Positions 29,952-40,171 of a DNA stretch of 64,000 nt are shown one piece after another. Source of the DNA: Poecilobothrus nobilitatus (taxonomy: Eukaryota; Arthropoda; Insecta; Diptera; Dolichopodidae); contig OX352773.1 in assembly GCA_947095535.1 (NCBI GenBank), forward strand, positions 131,221,781-131,285,780, given 5' to 3'. Under the pieces are notes generated by a model that did no database searches, was not told the origin of the DNA, and saw nothing but the letters and a program-made list of their open reading frames with translations. Each line of letters begins with the position of its first letter. The first letter of the stretch is position 1. The translations under genes were made by a program, and so were the position numbers.

Positions 29952-30205
29952 TTTTGTATTGTAATCGTTAGGCTGTAGGTTAGAATCTGAGTTGGAAGAA
30001 TCATATATACTCCAATGTATGGGTATATTATATAATCATATATAATCATGAATCATAGTTTCAGAAATTATAAATCTCACCCAAATTATTTTAAAATAAT
30101 GAAAAATTAAAAAACTAATATTATAAGTAGAGTCATAGACATAATAACGGATTCGTACGGCTATTTAAGAGTTGACAAGGGCAACTGTATTCTTTCTCGT
30201 TCGTT
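29820..30205 (+). mobile_element. INE-like element, 3' fragment (copy F)
   Basis: Matches the last 350 bp of copies A and B: CCGCTCAGTATTAAATGGT, GAAATTATAAATCTCACCCAAATTATTTTAAAAT, and the end GATTCGTACGGCTATTTAAGAGTTGACAAGGGCAACTGTATTC. The LINE and its TAA tail adjoin its 5' edge, so the LINE probably inserted into this copy. Confidence 0.8.
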
Positions 30206-30890
30206 TTTATGTCCTACCTACACGGTTTCACCGATTGAGTTCAAACTTTGTAGAAACGCAGCTCCGTACAAAAAAATTCACTGAATCGATAAAGTCAGGA
30301 CTCATTGACAGGTTACTTTAATGGCTATAAAGAACAAGTTTGACAAATTTTTGAAAAGTTCTGTTAGTCCATTCCGGCACTATAACAATTTAAAGAATTT
30401 TCGTTTTTTTATGGTCATGTCTATACGATTGGCCCAATTAAGTTAAAATTTTGTCAAAACGTAGTTCTCTACGAAAGGAGTACGCTGGATCCATAAGGTT
30501 GGAATCCGTTAACCCCTTTTGAGATTTAAGAAATGTTAGATGCGGTAAGAGATTTCAAAGAAATGTTTGTCTTTCATGATTAATCTCTATAGGGTTAAAC
30601 CGTTTCAGTGCAAAATATGTTGAAAAGTAGATCCTTACCTAAAAGATCCGCTGGATTAATTTGGTTGCATTCCGTTAGACCTTTCTGGAATGTGGATCTG
30701 TCAAAAAAAGTTTCTAACCGAATCGTTTTCAAAATTTCAGAAGACTTTCTAATTAAATTTTCATATTTTGATTATCCTGTCCATGTGGTTTGACTGATTA
30801 AGTTTAAATTTTCTAGAAATATTGTACCTTACTAAAGGAGTTTCCAGGATCAAAGTTATTGTAGTCAATTTCAATTATTTGAAAGTTTCT
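30206..30890 (+). repeat. four degenerate tandem units of about 170-200 bp
   Basis: Units start near 30206, 30405, 30572 and 30767. Each has the order ATGTC..T..ACGG, (C/G)ATT.AGTT.AAA.TTT, AGAAACG.AG, a ..TACTAAAGGAGT.CGCTGGATC phrase and G..TCCGTTA. Divergence is high, so the array is old. It follows directly on INE copy F and resembles the tandem cores in other INE-like copies. Confidence 0.6.
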
Positions 30891-31373
30891 ATAACTTTAA
30901 AAAACAACTCGCGTAAAAAGTGATATGAGATAAGAATTACAATATTCCTTATTTTGTATTAGTTATATATAACAAAGAAGAATACAGTTGAAAGCATTTT
31001 GGAACATATTATCTAACGATTATGAATCCAAAACTAATATTAAATGCATGCATACGAGATTATATTATTATATATCGTCATACATCACAATATTTTTTAA
31101 AAATATTTCATTCATAAAATAATTTCTTATAAATACAATAATTTGGAAATGTGCTAAAAAAAACTTTTTTAGTTACGGCCACTATAAGAATTGAACAAAT
31201 GATAGTATAAATTTTAAATGCTTTAGCTGAATTTTTTTTTTTGTTGCTAGCGTATCTAAGTGCATAGAAAGTGATTACGTATGGGTGTCTATTACTAAAA
31301 GAGTTACTTTATAGAATTAATTAGACAGTATAATACAAATTTTCTCTTTAATTATTTTGATTCCTTTTGTAAC
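30891..31373. other. unassigned AT-rich DNA
   Basis: No ORF or RNA gene. 31147-31165 reads TGGAAATGTGCTAAAAAA, like the terminal word of the AGCACATTTCC family (see 41817-42605), possibly an end fragment. Confidence 0.3.
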
Positions 31374-31586
31374 CAACTTTCTTCGATTTTAATAATTAAC
31401 CGCACTTTTAAATTTTATTGTAGTTAAATTGAAATAACTAATCCCGCTTATTAAATCTATCGACTTGATCGAAAGACTCAACTACGTTGACTAGCCTTTC
31501 TCTTTCTTTTATAAAAGCAAGAGAGAAGATATGATCAGCAATAACAGAGAAGGGATTTTGTCTTTTATCATTTTAAACTTTTATTG
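31374..31586 (+). repeat. 213-bp dispersed repeat, SINE-free (empty-site) copy
   Basis: ACCAACTTTCTTCGATTTTAATAATTAACCGCAC continues to CAATAACAGAGAAGGG and TTTTATTG. The same sequence at 44944-45372 is interrupted by a SINE. It contains CTTTTATAAAAGCAAGAG, a possible TATA core, and it lies just beyond the 3' side of gypsy remnant 2, so it might be an LTR part. Class not established. Confidence 0.75.
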
Positions 31587-32376
31587 CTTCACATTCGACC
31601 ATCCGACTCTACACATCGTTTCGCTGACCTAAATACTACAGCTAGTCATCATCATTTATTAATTTTATATTACTTTACTTTTACTACATCATACTTTTGA
31701 GTCAGTTTTATCAGAATTAATTCGAATTACTCTTACTACATTTACATAACGCAAAGCTTGATTAGTTATTTATTATACTTATCGAGCCTGCATACTTATA
31801 TTATTTTTTTCAATTTGACAACGCATATTACCAAAACAAACATTTCAATTATGTGCTTACGAATGATTTGGTTAAAAATAAAAGATGTCTAAAGCATATT
31901 AGTAATTCAACTCTAGAGGAACAATATTTATATTACATAACATTAACAAATTAAAATTTTCAATAAATGCCAATGCATATTGATATCGATGTTTTCATGT
32001 ACATCATTTTCAAAATTTAGCCAAATGTTATTATTTCTCATTTCTCATCTGGTCATAATAGAATTCATTTTTCCAAATTTAATTCCATAATCAGAGTTAG
32101 TGTCGTTATTTAGATATATCATTTCTTAATTATTGTACTTCTCAGCAATCTAAAATTCTTTTAACAAAATATAATATCGTATTTTGTTTTAATAAATTTT
32201 ATTCCAGAATATTAAATTCTAACAAACAAAAATATAGTTAGATCAGAATTTAAAAAATTAATAATAAGTAATAATAAGTAATATTATTGCTTTTAATCTG
32301 AATTAAAAGCAATAATATTTAAAAATAATTAAATATGTTAGGAAATTATTTTTTTCTTGTTTTTTTTTTTAAATAT
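31587..32376. other. unassigned DNA, possible LTR/leader sequence
   Basis: Sequence continues CATCCGACTCTACACATCG without coding capacity. An 18-bp inverted repeat lies at 32283-32322 (TATTATTGCTTTTAAT...ATTAAAAGCAATAATATT), a perfect-looking hairpin. It sits beyond the Pol stop of gypsy 2, as a 3' UTR or LTR would. Confidence 0.4.
32283..32322. repeat. hairpin, TATTATTGCTTTTAAT inverted repeat
   Basis: The arms AATATTATTGCTTTTAAT and ATTAAAAGCAATAATATT are separated by a few bases (CTGA). Long and exact. Function unknown. Confidence 0.75.
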
Positions 32377-33540
32377 TTATTCGTCTTCATCATCTGGTGC
32401 ATCACTCAAATCGAGTTCGGAGATTTCATCCAGCTTCAACCAAAGTTTCATTTTGTCAGCAGCAAATACGGACTTAAATGGTTTCGATATGATTTGTATC
32501 GTTTGAGGTTGAACAACCTCATACCGGTCATTTGGTAAAATTTTATTTACGGTATAAGGACCTTTATAGCGAGGCAACAATTCTTTTGATGTCCCGGTTG
32601 TCGATTAATCTGCTTTGATCAATATCAAATCACCTTGTTAATATGTTTGCGGAAGTTTATTATTTTGATTTATTTTATTAGCTTTTTGAATTTGCTTTTT
32701 TTTAATTCGTGATTCAATTAACTTTCTAAAATTTTCTATTTCAGTGCAGTCAGTCTGAATATTTTCATTATATTATTATTATATTCTATTTTCATGTGCA
32801 TAATGCCAATGGCAATTTATTAAAAACCATATTTGCCGGTTCGTAAGTTAGAATTAATTTTTGTGCACTGCATCCAGTGATCTCATGTGTAATATTATTT
32901 AAACCATATTAAACTGCAGACACACATTCATCCCAATCTTTTCCTGAAAAGTCTTTTGTAATCTAGCAATTGTAGAGTTGAGAGTTGAGCAATTGTAGAG
33001 AAAGAGAAATACTCTTTCAATTTGACCGTTTGAGCGAGGAGTTCTAGCAGCAGTGATGATGGATATAATTTTCGTTGCAATAATTTCCAAATTTTCGAGA
33101 CGAGAATGCTGTACCCCTATCACTAATAATACGAGTTGGCTTTCCAAAATACTGGGAGATAACATTTACATATTTGGAAAAGTCATCAATTCCTATCAAA
33201 TAACAATTACAATTCTTACTTTTAGGAAAGATTAAGTTTACATGAATGTTGTGGAACGGTATTCCTATTTTTGGTATCGGATGTAAATGGTAACTAGTTT
33301 CGTCTTCACAACGTTTATTAAATTTGCATTGCAAAGAATTGTGAATATATTTTTTTACTAGAGATCTTAAGTTTGAAAAATAATAATTTTTCTTGATTAC
33401 AGTATTCGCTAATGGAAAAGTGACCATCATTCATCATTACAAGATTGAATTATTTTCCATCTTAATGCCTTAGGAACTACAAATTTCAACTTATTTTCAA
33501 TTTTTTAACATAATTTATTTTTTTCAATAACGTATTTTTA
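32377..33540 (-). pseudogene. pol: Ty3/gypsy element 2, integrase
   Basis: Minus strand. The zinc-binding region ends IHNSLQCKFNKR (33300s). Core: FHNIHVNLIFPKSKN, YLIGIDDFSKYV, PTRIISDRGTAFSS (second Asp), ARTPRSNGQIERV (Glu). The C-terminal GPY/F-type module MLPRYKGPYTVNKILPNDRYEV (32580-32520) ends in an acidic tail (DAPDDEDE, stop about 32377). Frame broken between 33044 and 33165 and again near 32600-32890. INE copy B cuts it at 33539; the RNase H part resumes at 35130. Confidence 0.9.
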
Positions 33541-35128
33541 TACCCTTACGATAGGATCGGGTATAATAAAATTACTCCTCCGTTTGTAACACCTCGAAAT
33601 AAGCGAGCTAGATATACCTTCAAAAGTATGGATCGGATCAGAAAAAAATTCTAAGTCGATTGAGCCATGTCCGTCCGTCCGTCCGTTCGTCAGCACGCTA
33701 ACTCAAAAACTAAGAAAGCTAGAATCTTGAAATTTACACAAAATATTCTAGGAGCAATTCAAAATATTCTAGTTCCCTATTTTTTTTGGTTGAGTTCCGA
33801 CCAAAACTTCGAATAGCTCTCGAAAACCTAACTTTTATATCCCCACATTTTTTTTGAAATAGAGCTATGAAATTTTAACTGCTGATAGATGTCACAAAAA
33901 TATTAATTTTATTTTTAATAATTTTTTTTTGTAGCCCCACCCGTTACGGAGCAACAGCTTCCCAAAGGTTCAAAAAAACTCTATATTTAAATTGTTATAG
34001 CACAAGTTGTATAAGGTATATCTTCATTTTGAAAACGGCAAACGATTACTACTTTTATTAGCTTTAAAAGTATATATACAATAAATATATACTTGTATAT
34101 ATAAAATCCTTTAACCCTTCTATCTTCTAAACGGTTTAAGTTGGAAACTTGCAATTTTGATAGAAGTTAGATCTTAATAAGTATGAATCATTTCAGAAAT
34201 TTTTTTTGTATCAGCCCCCGTTTAGGATCTGTAAGGGGTGAAAAACTGAAAATTTCCTATTTTTAAACACCTGTAATTTGAACACCTGTTAAATTTTTTT
34301 TGAAGTAATACACAAAAATTAAAGCTTCAACATTATACTCTTATTTCTGTTAACAACTTTTTTTAATAATATAGGGTTACTTTATAATTGACGAAAGTGT
34401 TACTAGATTTTTTCAAATGTTCTAACAAATTTCTTTAACGAATTTTTTGCATTTTGTTTTACTCGATAAATTGAAATTGTTGAGGATATAATGCGTAGTA
34501 CAAAAAAATGTAAATAAATAAACAACATAACAGTTGCTTGAAGAATTTTTAATTATATGATATTGATATACATACATACTTATATAATATCATGTTTATT
34601 TACATATCATATATGTCACTGATGAAAGAATGATGAGAGTATAGATGTATATTATATAGCGCCGTATTTACATATATATATATGCATTTTATTGTGCTTA
34701 TAAGAAATTATTCTATGAATGGAAATATTTTTAAAGAAATATTACAATGTATGGCGATATACTTATAGCAATATAAATATGCTATGTGCGCATTAATATA
34801 ATGTAATATTTAAAATTATATTTACTGTTTTGTAATTTAATATACATTTGCCGCTTAGCATTAAATGGTATTTAGAATATTTGGAAATGTTAGATAGATA
34901 ATCGTTATTCGGAAGGTTAGAATCTGCTTTTGAAGAATGTATACACATATAGTTTGAGTATATGTACAACCCATAGTCCTAGAAATTATAAAATTCACCC
35001 AAATTATTTTAAAATTATAAAATATTAAAAAAATAATATTGTAAGCAGAGTGACAGGTTGTGAACATACTAACGGTTCGTACGGGTATCTAAGAGTTGAC
35101 AAAGGCAACTGTATTCTTCCACGTTTTT
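33539..35128 (+). mobile_element. INE-1/DINE-1-like element, copy B
   Basis: Starts TATACCCTTACGATAGGATCGGGTA and ends CGTACGGGTATC, hairpin GAGTTGACAAAGGCAACT and TTCTTCCACG. Near-identical to copy A in order of words (ATGTCCGTCCGTCCG; CCCACATTTTTTTTG; AAAGGTTCAAAAAA; CCGCTTAGCATTAAATGG) with small indels, including loss of ~60 bp near 34100. It sits inside gypsy element 2 pol. Confidence 0.88.
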
Positions 35129-35480
35129 TATGGTATTGAGGTTTTTGTTGGTGCTCCCTGTTCTAATATTTGAATTATTTCTCTTAATTATGGATCTTGG
35201 CGTTATAAAATAGATATTCAGTCGAGGGTAGATATAGTTACACTCATTTGAATAAAGGTAACAGGATTCGTGTCAATACCTTCAGAAACTGGACTTCGGC
35301 TTAAATTATCTACATAAGCCTGTTTTTTACCTACATAAGCCTGTTCATCTGTTTTTCAGGTCTATGGATCATTTCGAAATTGAATTCTTGAATTTTTTAG
35401 CCACCATCTACCGATTCGTGCAATCAATGAGTGAATTTTAAAGATTTTACAATCGGTTACAATAGTAAACTTCTTATTAT
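35129..35480 (-). pseudogene. pol: Ty3/gypsy element 2, RNase H C-terminal part
   Basis: Minus strand, two frames: VTDCKIFKIHSLIARIGRWWL, then KIQEFNFEMIHRPEKQMN and residual linker. This matches the end of gypsy RNase H (TDC..., RI.RW...LQ.F.F...HRPG..M...D.LSR). Bounded on both sides by INE-like insertions (copy B and the element at 35481). Confidence 0.75.
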
Positions 35481-36963
35481 TATACCCTACACCTAAAGTA
35501 TAGGGTATATTAACTTTAGTATGGTGTTTGTAACCACCAAAAGGAAGCGAGTTAGATATGATATAGATATTTAACGATGTCCGTCAGTCCGTTCGCACGA
35601 TAACTCAAAAACTAATAAAGCTATCTTGATGAAATTGATATAGTGGGTTACTAATTACGAAAGGAAGGCTAAGTTCGAATTTGGACAAAATCGGTTAATC
35701 GGTTCGGATTCTGGAGGCTTCCGATAGAATCCGGAGCAAACGAGATTATCTCCAAAACCTACAAAGATACAACCTTTAAATTTTGCACAATGATGTTCCT
35801 TCTCGTTCGATTTGTGTCTCTGAAATTTAAGAGGATTTGGTCCATGGGTTTGGATTTGGGAAGCTTCCGAACGAGCACCAGAGCAAATGAGATTATCTCC
35901 AAAACCAATAAAGATATAACCTTCAAATTTGACAGAGTGGTGTTCTTTCATGTTTTATTTAAGTCTCTAAAATTTAAGAGAATGTGGTCCATGGGTTCGG
36001 ATTTTGGAAGCTTCCGAACGAGCCCCAGAGCAAACGAGATTATCTCCAAAATCAACAAAAATAGAACTTTTAAATTTTGTACAATGATGTTCCTTCCCGT
36101 TCGATTTATATCTCTGAAATTTAAGAGGATTTGATCCATGGGTTTAGATTTTGGAAGCTTCCGAACGAGCCCCAGAGCAAATGAGATTATCTCCAAAAAC
36201 AACAAAGATATAACCTTTAAATTTGACAGAATGGTGTTCTTTCATGTTTGATTTAGGTCTCTGAAATTTGAAAAAATTTGGTCTTTGGGTTCGGATTTTG
36301 AAAGCTTCCGAACGAGCCTCAGAGCAAATCATATTATCTTCAAAAACAAAACAAAGATATAACCTTTAAATTTGGCAGAATGGTGTTCTTTCATGTTTGA
36401 TTTAGGTTTCTGAAATTTGAGAGGATTTGGTCCTTGGGTTCGGATTTTGGAAGCTTCCGAACGAGCCCTAGAGCAAACGAGTATATCTCCACAACCAACA
36501 AAGATAGAATCTTTATTTTTAGTACGAGAGTGTGCTCTTATGTATCCTTTTCTATAAAATTGGAAACTGACATTTGAAAGAATTTGAACCATGGGTTCGT
36601 ATTTTGGAAACTTCCGGACGAGCATAAAAGTAACGAGCATATCTTCAAAACCAACAAAAGTAGAACCTTTAAATTTAGTACAATGGTGTTCTGGCATGTT
36701 TTCTTTATGTTCCTGAGATGGATTCGATGAATTAGAGTGGCAATTCGGGTACCTGACACACACCTCCCAAGGACTAACAGTCTTCGAAATTAATAAATCC
36801 CAAGAGGATGCCTCTTTTATGTTCCTGAAATTCGAGTTGAATAAGACAGAAAAGGGAAGAAGTTCAAGCAGCTGCCAAAAAAACTTATGGATTTTTAATT
36901 TAATTCGAATTATTCAGGTGTAGGGTATTAATAGGTCGGTTGCATCGACTTACTGTTATATTT
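35481..36963 (+). mobile_element. INE-like element, copy G, with 147-bp tandem array
   Basis: Starts TATACCCTACACCTAAAGTATAGGGTATA and ends TCAGGTGTAGGGTATTAATAGGTCGGTTGCATCGAC. The subterminal inverted repeat here is ACCCTACACCT/AGGTGTAGGGT, a third variant. It contains GTAACCACCAAAAGGAAGCGAG and GATGTCCGTCAGTCCG, as in other INE-like elements. The core is a tandem array (35700-36720). It lies in gypsy element 2. Confidence 0.88.
35700..36720 (+). repeat. seven tandem units, 147-bp period
   Basis: The phrase TTCGGATTTTGGAAGCTTCCGAACGAGC marks each unit; AAGCTTCC or its variant starts at 35715, 35861, 36008, 36155, 36302, 36451 and 36608. Differences are 146, 147, 147, 147, 149 and 157. Units end with AATGATGTTCCTT or ATGGTGTTCTTTCATG and TCTGAAATTTAAGAGGATTTGGTCC. 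Both strands stay open in parts because the unit length is a multiple of three; those frames are not genes. Confidence 0.92.
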
Positions 36964-37289
36964 ACTTGTTTTTTTTTTGTTTAATTAAACATATTAATAA
37001 CTTGATATAATAAAATATAAGAACATTTTTTTTAATACTTAGTAAAATTATAATTTTAAACGTTATTTAAATAAATGTTTTTTTCTTATTTATTTATATT
37101 CTAATTTATAACGCCTACATTATTCAGCTATGCTGGTATTGATGACAGTAGCGTTGACGTAACCAAGCATGTATTCAATTTGATTTGTATAATTAGAAAC
37201 CATATTATGTAATTAGTGCAGGTAAATTCCTATGAGTTAGCAATTTAATTCCAGTTATGTAGTTAATAAGATTAATTATTAAGAATCAA
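36964..37289. other. unassigned AT-rich DNA
   Basis: Poly-T stretches, no ORF or repeat recognised. If gypsy element 2 continued upstream of its RNase H, no reverse transcriptase words could be seen here. Confidence 0.3.
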
Positions 37290-37620
37290 TTTAAAGTAAT
37301 AGGGTGAATTTTAATGAAAATAAAGAGCCGTTTACTAAATAGAATAGTGTAATATTGTTCAAATTCTTAACGTAAACGGGTAGTGAATTGTATAGTCTTA
37401 TAGATGACACTAATAATGAATTTTTATGCTGCTGAGTTCGACTTAATGGTATGCAGATGATTAGTTAACCTTGTAGGCTACCATGTACGTTAAACTAAAG
37501 TGTAGCATGAGAAATGACACCATTGTAAGTAGCAACAGTTGTACCATGGTGTGCTACTTGCGAACATTTTAGAAGTTTATTTTCTTTTTCCATTCGTTAG
37601 ATAATTTGTTTGCGAAGGGG
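37290..37620 (-). pseudogene. LINE reverse transcriptase C-terminal fragment
   Basis: Minus strand: TNHLHTIKSNSA, then KNSLLVSSIRLYNSLPVYVKN and NNITLFYLVNG before a stop near 37287. The 'H.TR....(K)SL......R.YN.LP..VKN...I..F' pattern is typical of the tail of CR1/Jockey-like LINE ORF2. One in-frame stop (between NSA and KNS). Only the tail is preserved. Confidence 0.6.
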
Positions 37621-39539
37621 GTGTAATTTTTTGCTAATTACTTAAATTTAGTTTTAAAAATAAATAAAATTAGTTTTTAATAATTAATACTACAAAATTA
37701 TTAAACATGTAAGTATATAAATTTGTCATTTATATAATTTGTGATAAGTAAAGTTCTATGTTTAAACACAAACTGTTTTAATTATACTTTGTTTAAAAAA
37801 ATTTTTTTATCGATAGCATCCCAATTTTCTATTATAAATATCGAACGAATCCCCACTAACAAGAAAGTTGTTTAAATTTAGGATCGGATATACTTTACTT
37901 TAGGATATACTTTACTGTTTTATAAGTATAAAATTGCATTTTTTATTAAAATTGTTGTTTCAATTTCGAATTCTAATCTCTGAAAGGACTATTTACCAAG
38001 CCATATCACTCTTATTATATACTGTGTGAAGAGACCTTTCTAACAGTGTAAAAATAATACAGCGTGTCTTTGAAAATTTATAAAGTATTGTGGTTTCTAG
38101 AAAGCCTAGAGACATTTTTTTTTTTATACAAAACTTTTACGTTTGAACTGAATCTCAGAAACGGTAACACTGATTAAGATAGATATTTATTAAAGACAAG
38201 ATATTTATTAAAGGCAATAGTAGGCTCTACAATGTTGTAAAAAATTGGTTCCTGTATACTATCGTAAACGAAAATATAACAGTTTAAGTAAAATACTACA
38301 AAATGTTAGGAAAATTTAAAAATAATCAATTTGACCTTAAATGACCTTTGTGCGAAAAGTCATTTTCTATCAAATATAGATGACATCACTAGGTACCGTT
38401 ATGTAAAATTTCAAGATAATCGAACAATGTATCTAAAGTAAAGTACCCTTAAGATCAATTCTTTTTTTGAATTTTGTAAAGCGAAAAGTAAAGTTAAGAT
38501 TAATTCTTGAATTTTGTGAATTTGAGACTAAAGTTAAGATTAATTTTTGAATTTTGTGAATTTAATAAGATTAATTATTTTTTTTGGAATTTGTTATTTG
38601 AAACTTCATGACTTCAACTTAAATTTAGACTATGTTATAGTACTTATAGTACTTTTTTTGTGATAAATTAAAATTAAAATTTTGAACTAAATTACAAATT
38701 TAACTTAAATTTAGATTAATTTATACTTATTAATTAAACTTTGTTTTGTGATAAATTAAAATATTGAACTAAAAAAATAAACTATTGAATTTTATTATTG
38801 ACTAATTTTTATATTAAAAATAAATAAAACGAATGCAAAATATTCTAGATGGTAGAAAATAAAATTTATGTTTTATTTTAAAATTTAATTTTAATTGTTT
38901 ACGATTTTACAAACAAATATCTAAATGCCAATTTTAAAAATGTTAGAAAGAAAAACAAATGTCAAAGTGTCAATTTTAAAAATTTTCAATGGCATACAAT
39001 TTTGGGATGCGTTTTTGTTATTCGAATGCGCAAATTTTTGCGATGGTTTTTTTACATGGTGGGGGCCATGGTATCATATTCATGAACCCCACTTTTCCCT
39101 TCTAATGACGATGTCTGATTTATAACGGTTATTGACAATTTTACATATACATCCATATTCTTGAAAACATATCATACGAAGAGTATCACTGACGCGATGC
39201 ATTATTAATCATTTTGTGTTTCTTTTTTAACTCGGAGTGTGCACAGAGCACGATCTGTAAGCTCGAAATAATTTCTCAGATTTCATAGAGTTGTCAAAAT
39301 AAAAAATTAAGAATAAAATAACAATACCGTCATTAAAAAAAATCTTGTGCATAGATACACATTTTTTTTTAAATTATTTTTTTAAATTTTATTAGATGAA
39401 ATTTTTCATAAATTAACTTTGTTTTTTTTTTTTGTTTTTTAAATAAATTCCTTTTATATCTATATTATTACATTTTAAATAATGAAATAAAATAAAAAAT
39501 AATAACGTTAGGAAATAATTTGGATAAAAATTGACAATT
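37621..39539. other. AT-rich DNA, no gene seen
   Basis: Between 38460 and 38600 the phrase TTAAGATTAATT.TTGAATTTTGTGAATTT is repeated three times (degenerate ~50-bp tandem). 39055-39080 reads GGTGGGGGCCATGG, a rare GC-rich word. The open frame at 38925-39125 has no recognisable content. Confidence 0.35.
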
Positions 39540-39544
39540 TGTGC

Positions 39545-39800
39545 TCTGAGCCTTTTTTTTGTAACTCAGACCAGTCAGAGTTCATATAAAAGTTTGCTGG
39601 GAGCATTATTCGCTCTGAGCGCTCGACATCTGCTCTGAGCATTGATCTGATGAGAAAAAGAAAAACACCCTTCGTTATTTGCAAGATGCTAAAGGGATGT
39701 TTTTAATTAGACGTGATATCAACTGTCAAAAGCATCGTGTGAGGTGTTTCTGCACGTTTCTGCACGACGACGCACGACGAAGTATAAATTAAAAATAAAT
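39545..39800 (+). other. GCTCTGAG-motif region with a TATA-like element
   Basis: GCTCTGAG or close variants occur at about 39542, 39611 and 39632 and as CTCAGA near 39566, around CATATAAAAG (39585). The sequence then continues with CATCGTGTGAGGTGTTTCTGCACG and a CGACGCACGACG run. It looks like a promoter or LTR segment, but no adjoining gene was found. Purely descriptive. Confidence 0.35.
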
Positions 39801-39963
39801 TAAGAAAAAGTGAATGTTGTTTTGTTTAGTATATTATTTATAAATTATACTAAACTTATGTTTAGTATACAATATACAGTATTTATGTATAGTATACAAT
39901 ATTTTATAAATTGAACTAGCATCGGAGTACATACATAGTGATAAGTTGCAAGAAGCTACTTGC

Positions 39964-40171
39964 GAACTAGAAGTCGGACTGACATGATTTAAAAAAGGTA
40001 ATCCCCGATTTTGTTGTAGAATTAAAATATTAAAACTTTACGTCCGCCCAAAAAAACGCTCTCAAAAACTAGGGTGGTACTTTTTGGTACTTGTCTTATT
40101 TTTTTTTTTTAATTTCTAGTACAGTATCGGGGACTAGGTATTTTTAATCACTTCGGTCCGACTTCCGGTTC
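39964..40171. repeat. fold-back element with 60-nt arms
   Basis: The left arm 39964-40023 (GAAGTCGGACTGA..TGATT, TCCCCGAT, TAGAA) and right arm 40111-40171 are inverted copies at about 75 percent identity, with an 87-bp loop. The word ACTTCCGGTTCGAAAGATATGACGG continues beyond the right arm. No coding. Could be a small MITE or the hairpin part of a larger repeat. Confidence 0.7.

Noticed and set aside
35655..36763. Several overlapping 60-144 residue frames on both strands
   Set aside because: They are the 147-bp tandem unit read in different frames; the period is a multiple of three, which keeps frames open by chance.
38925..39125. 66-residue ORF containing WDAFLLFECANFCDGFFTWWGPW
   Set aside because: Unusual Trp content but no recognisable domain or neighbouring exon; kept out for lack of support.
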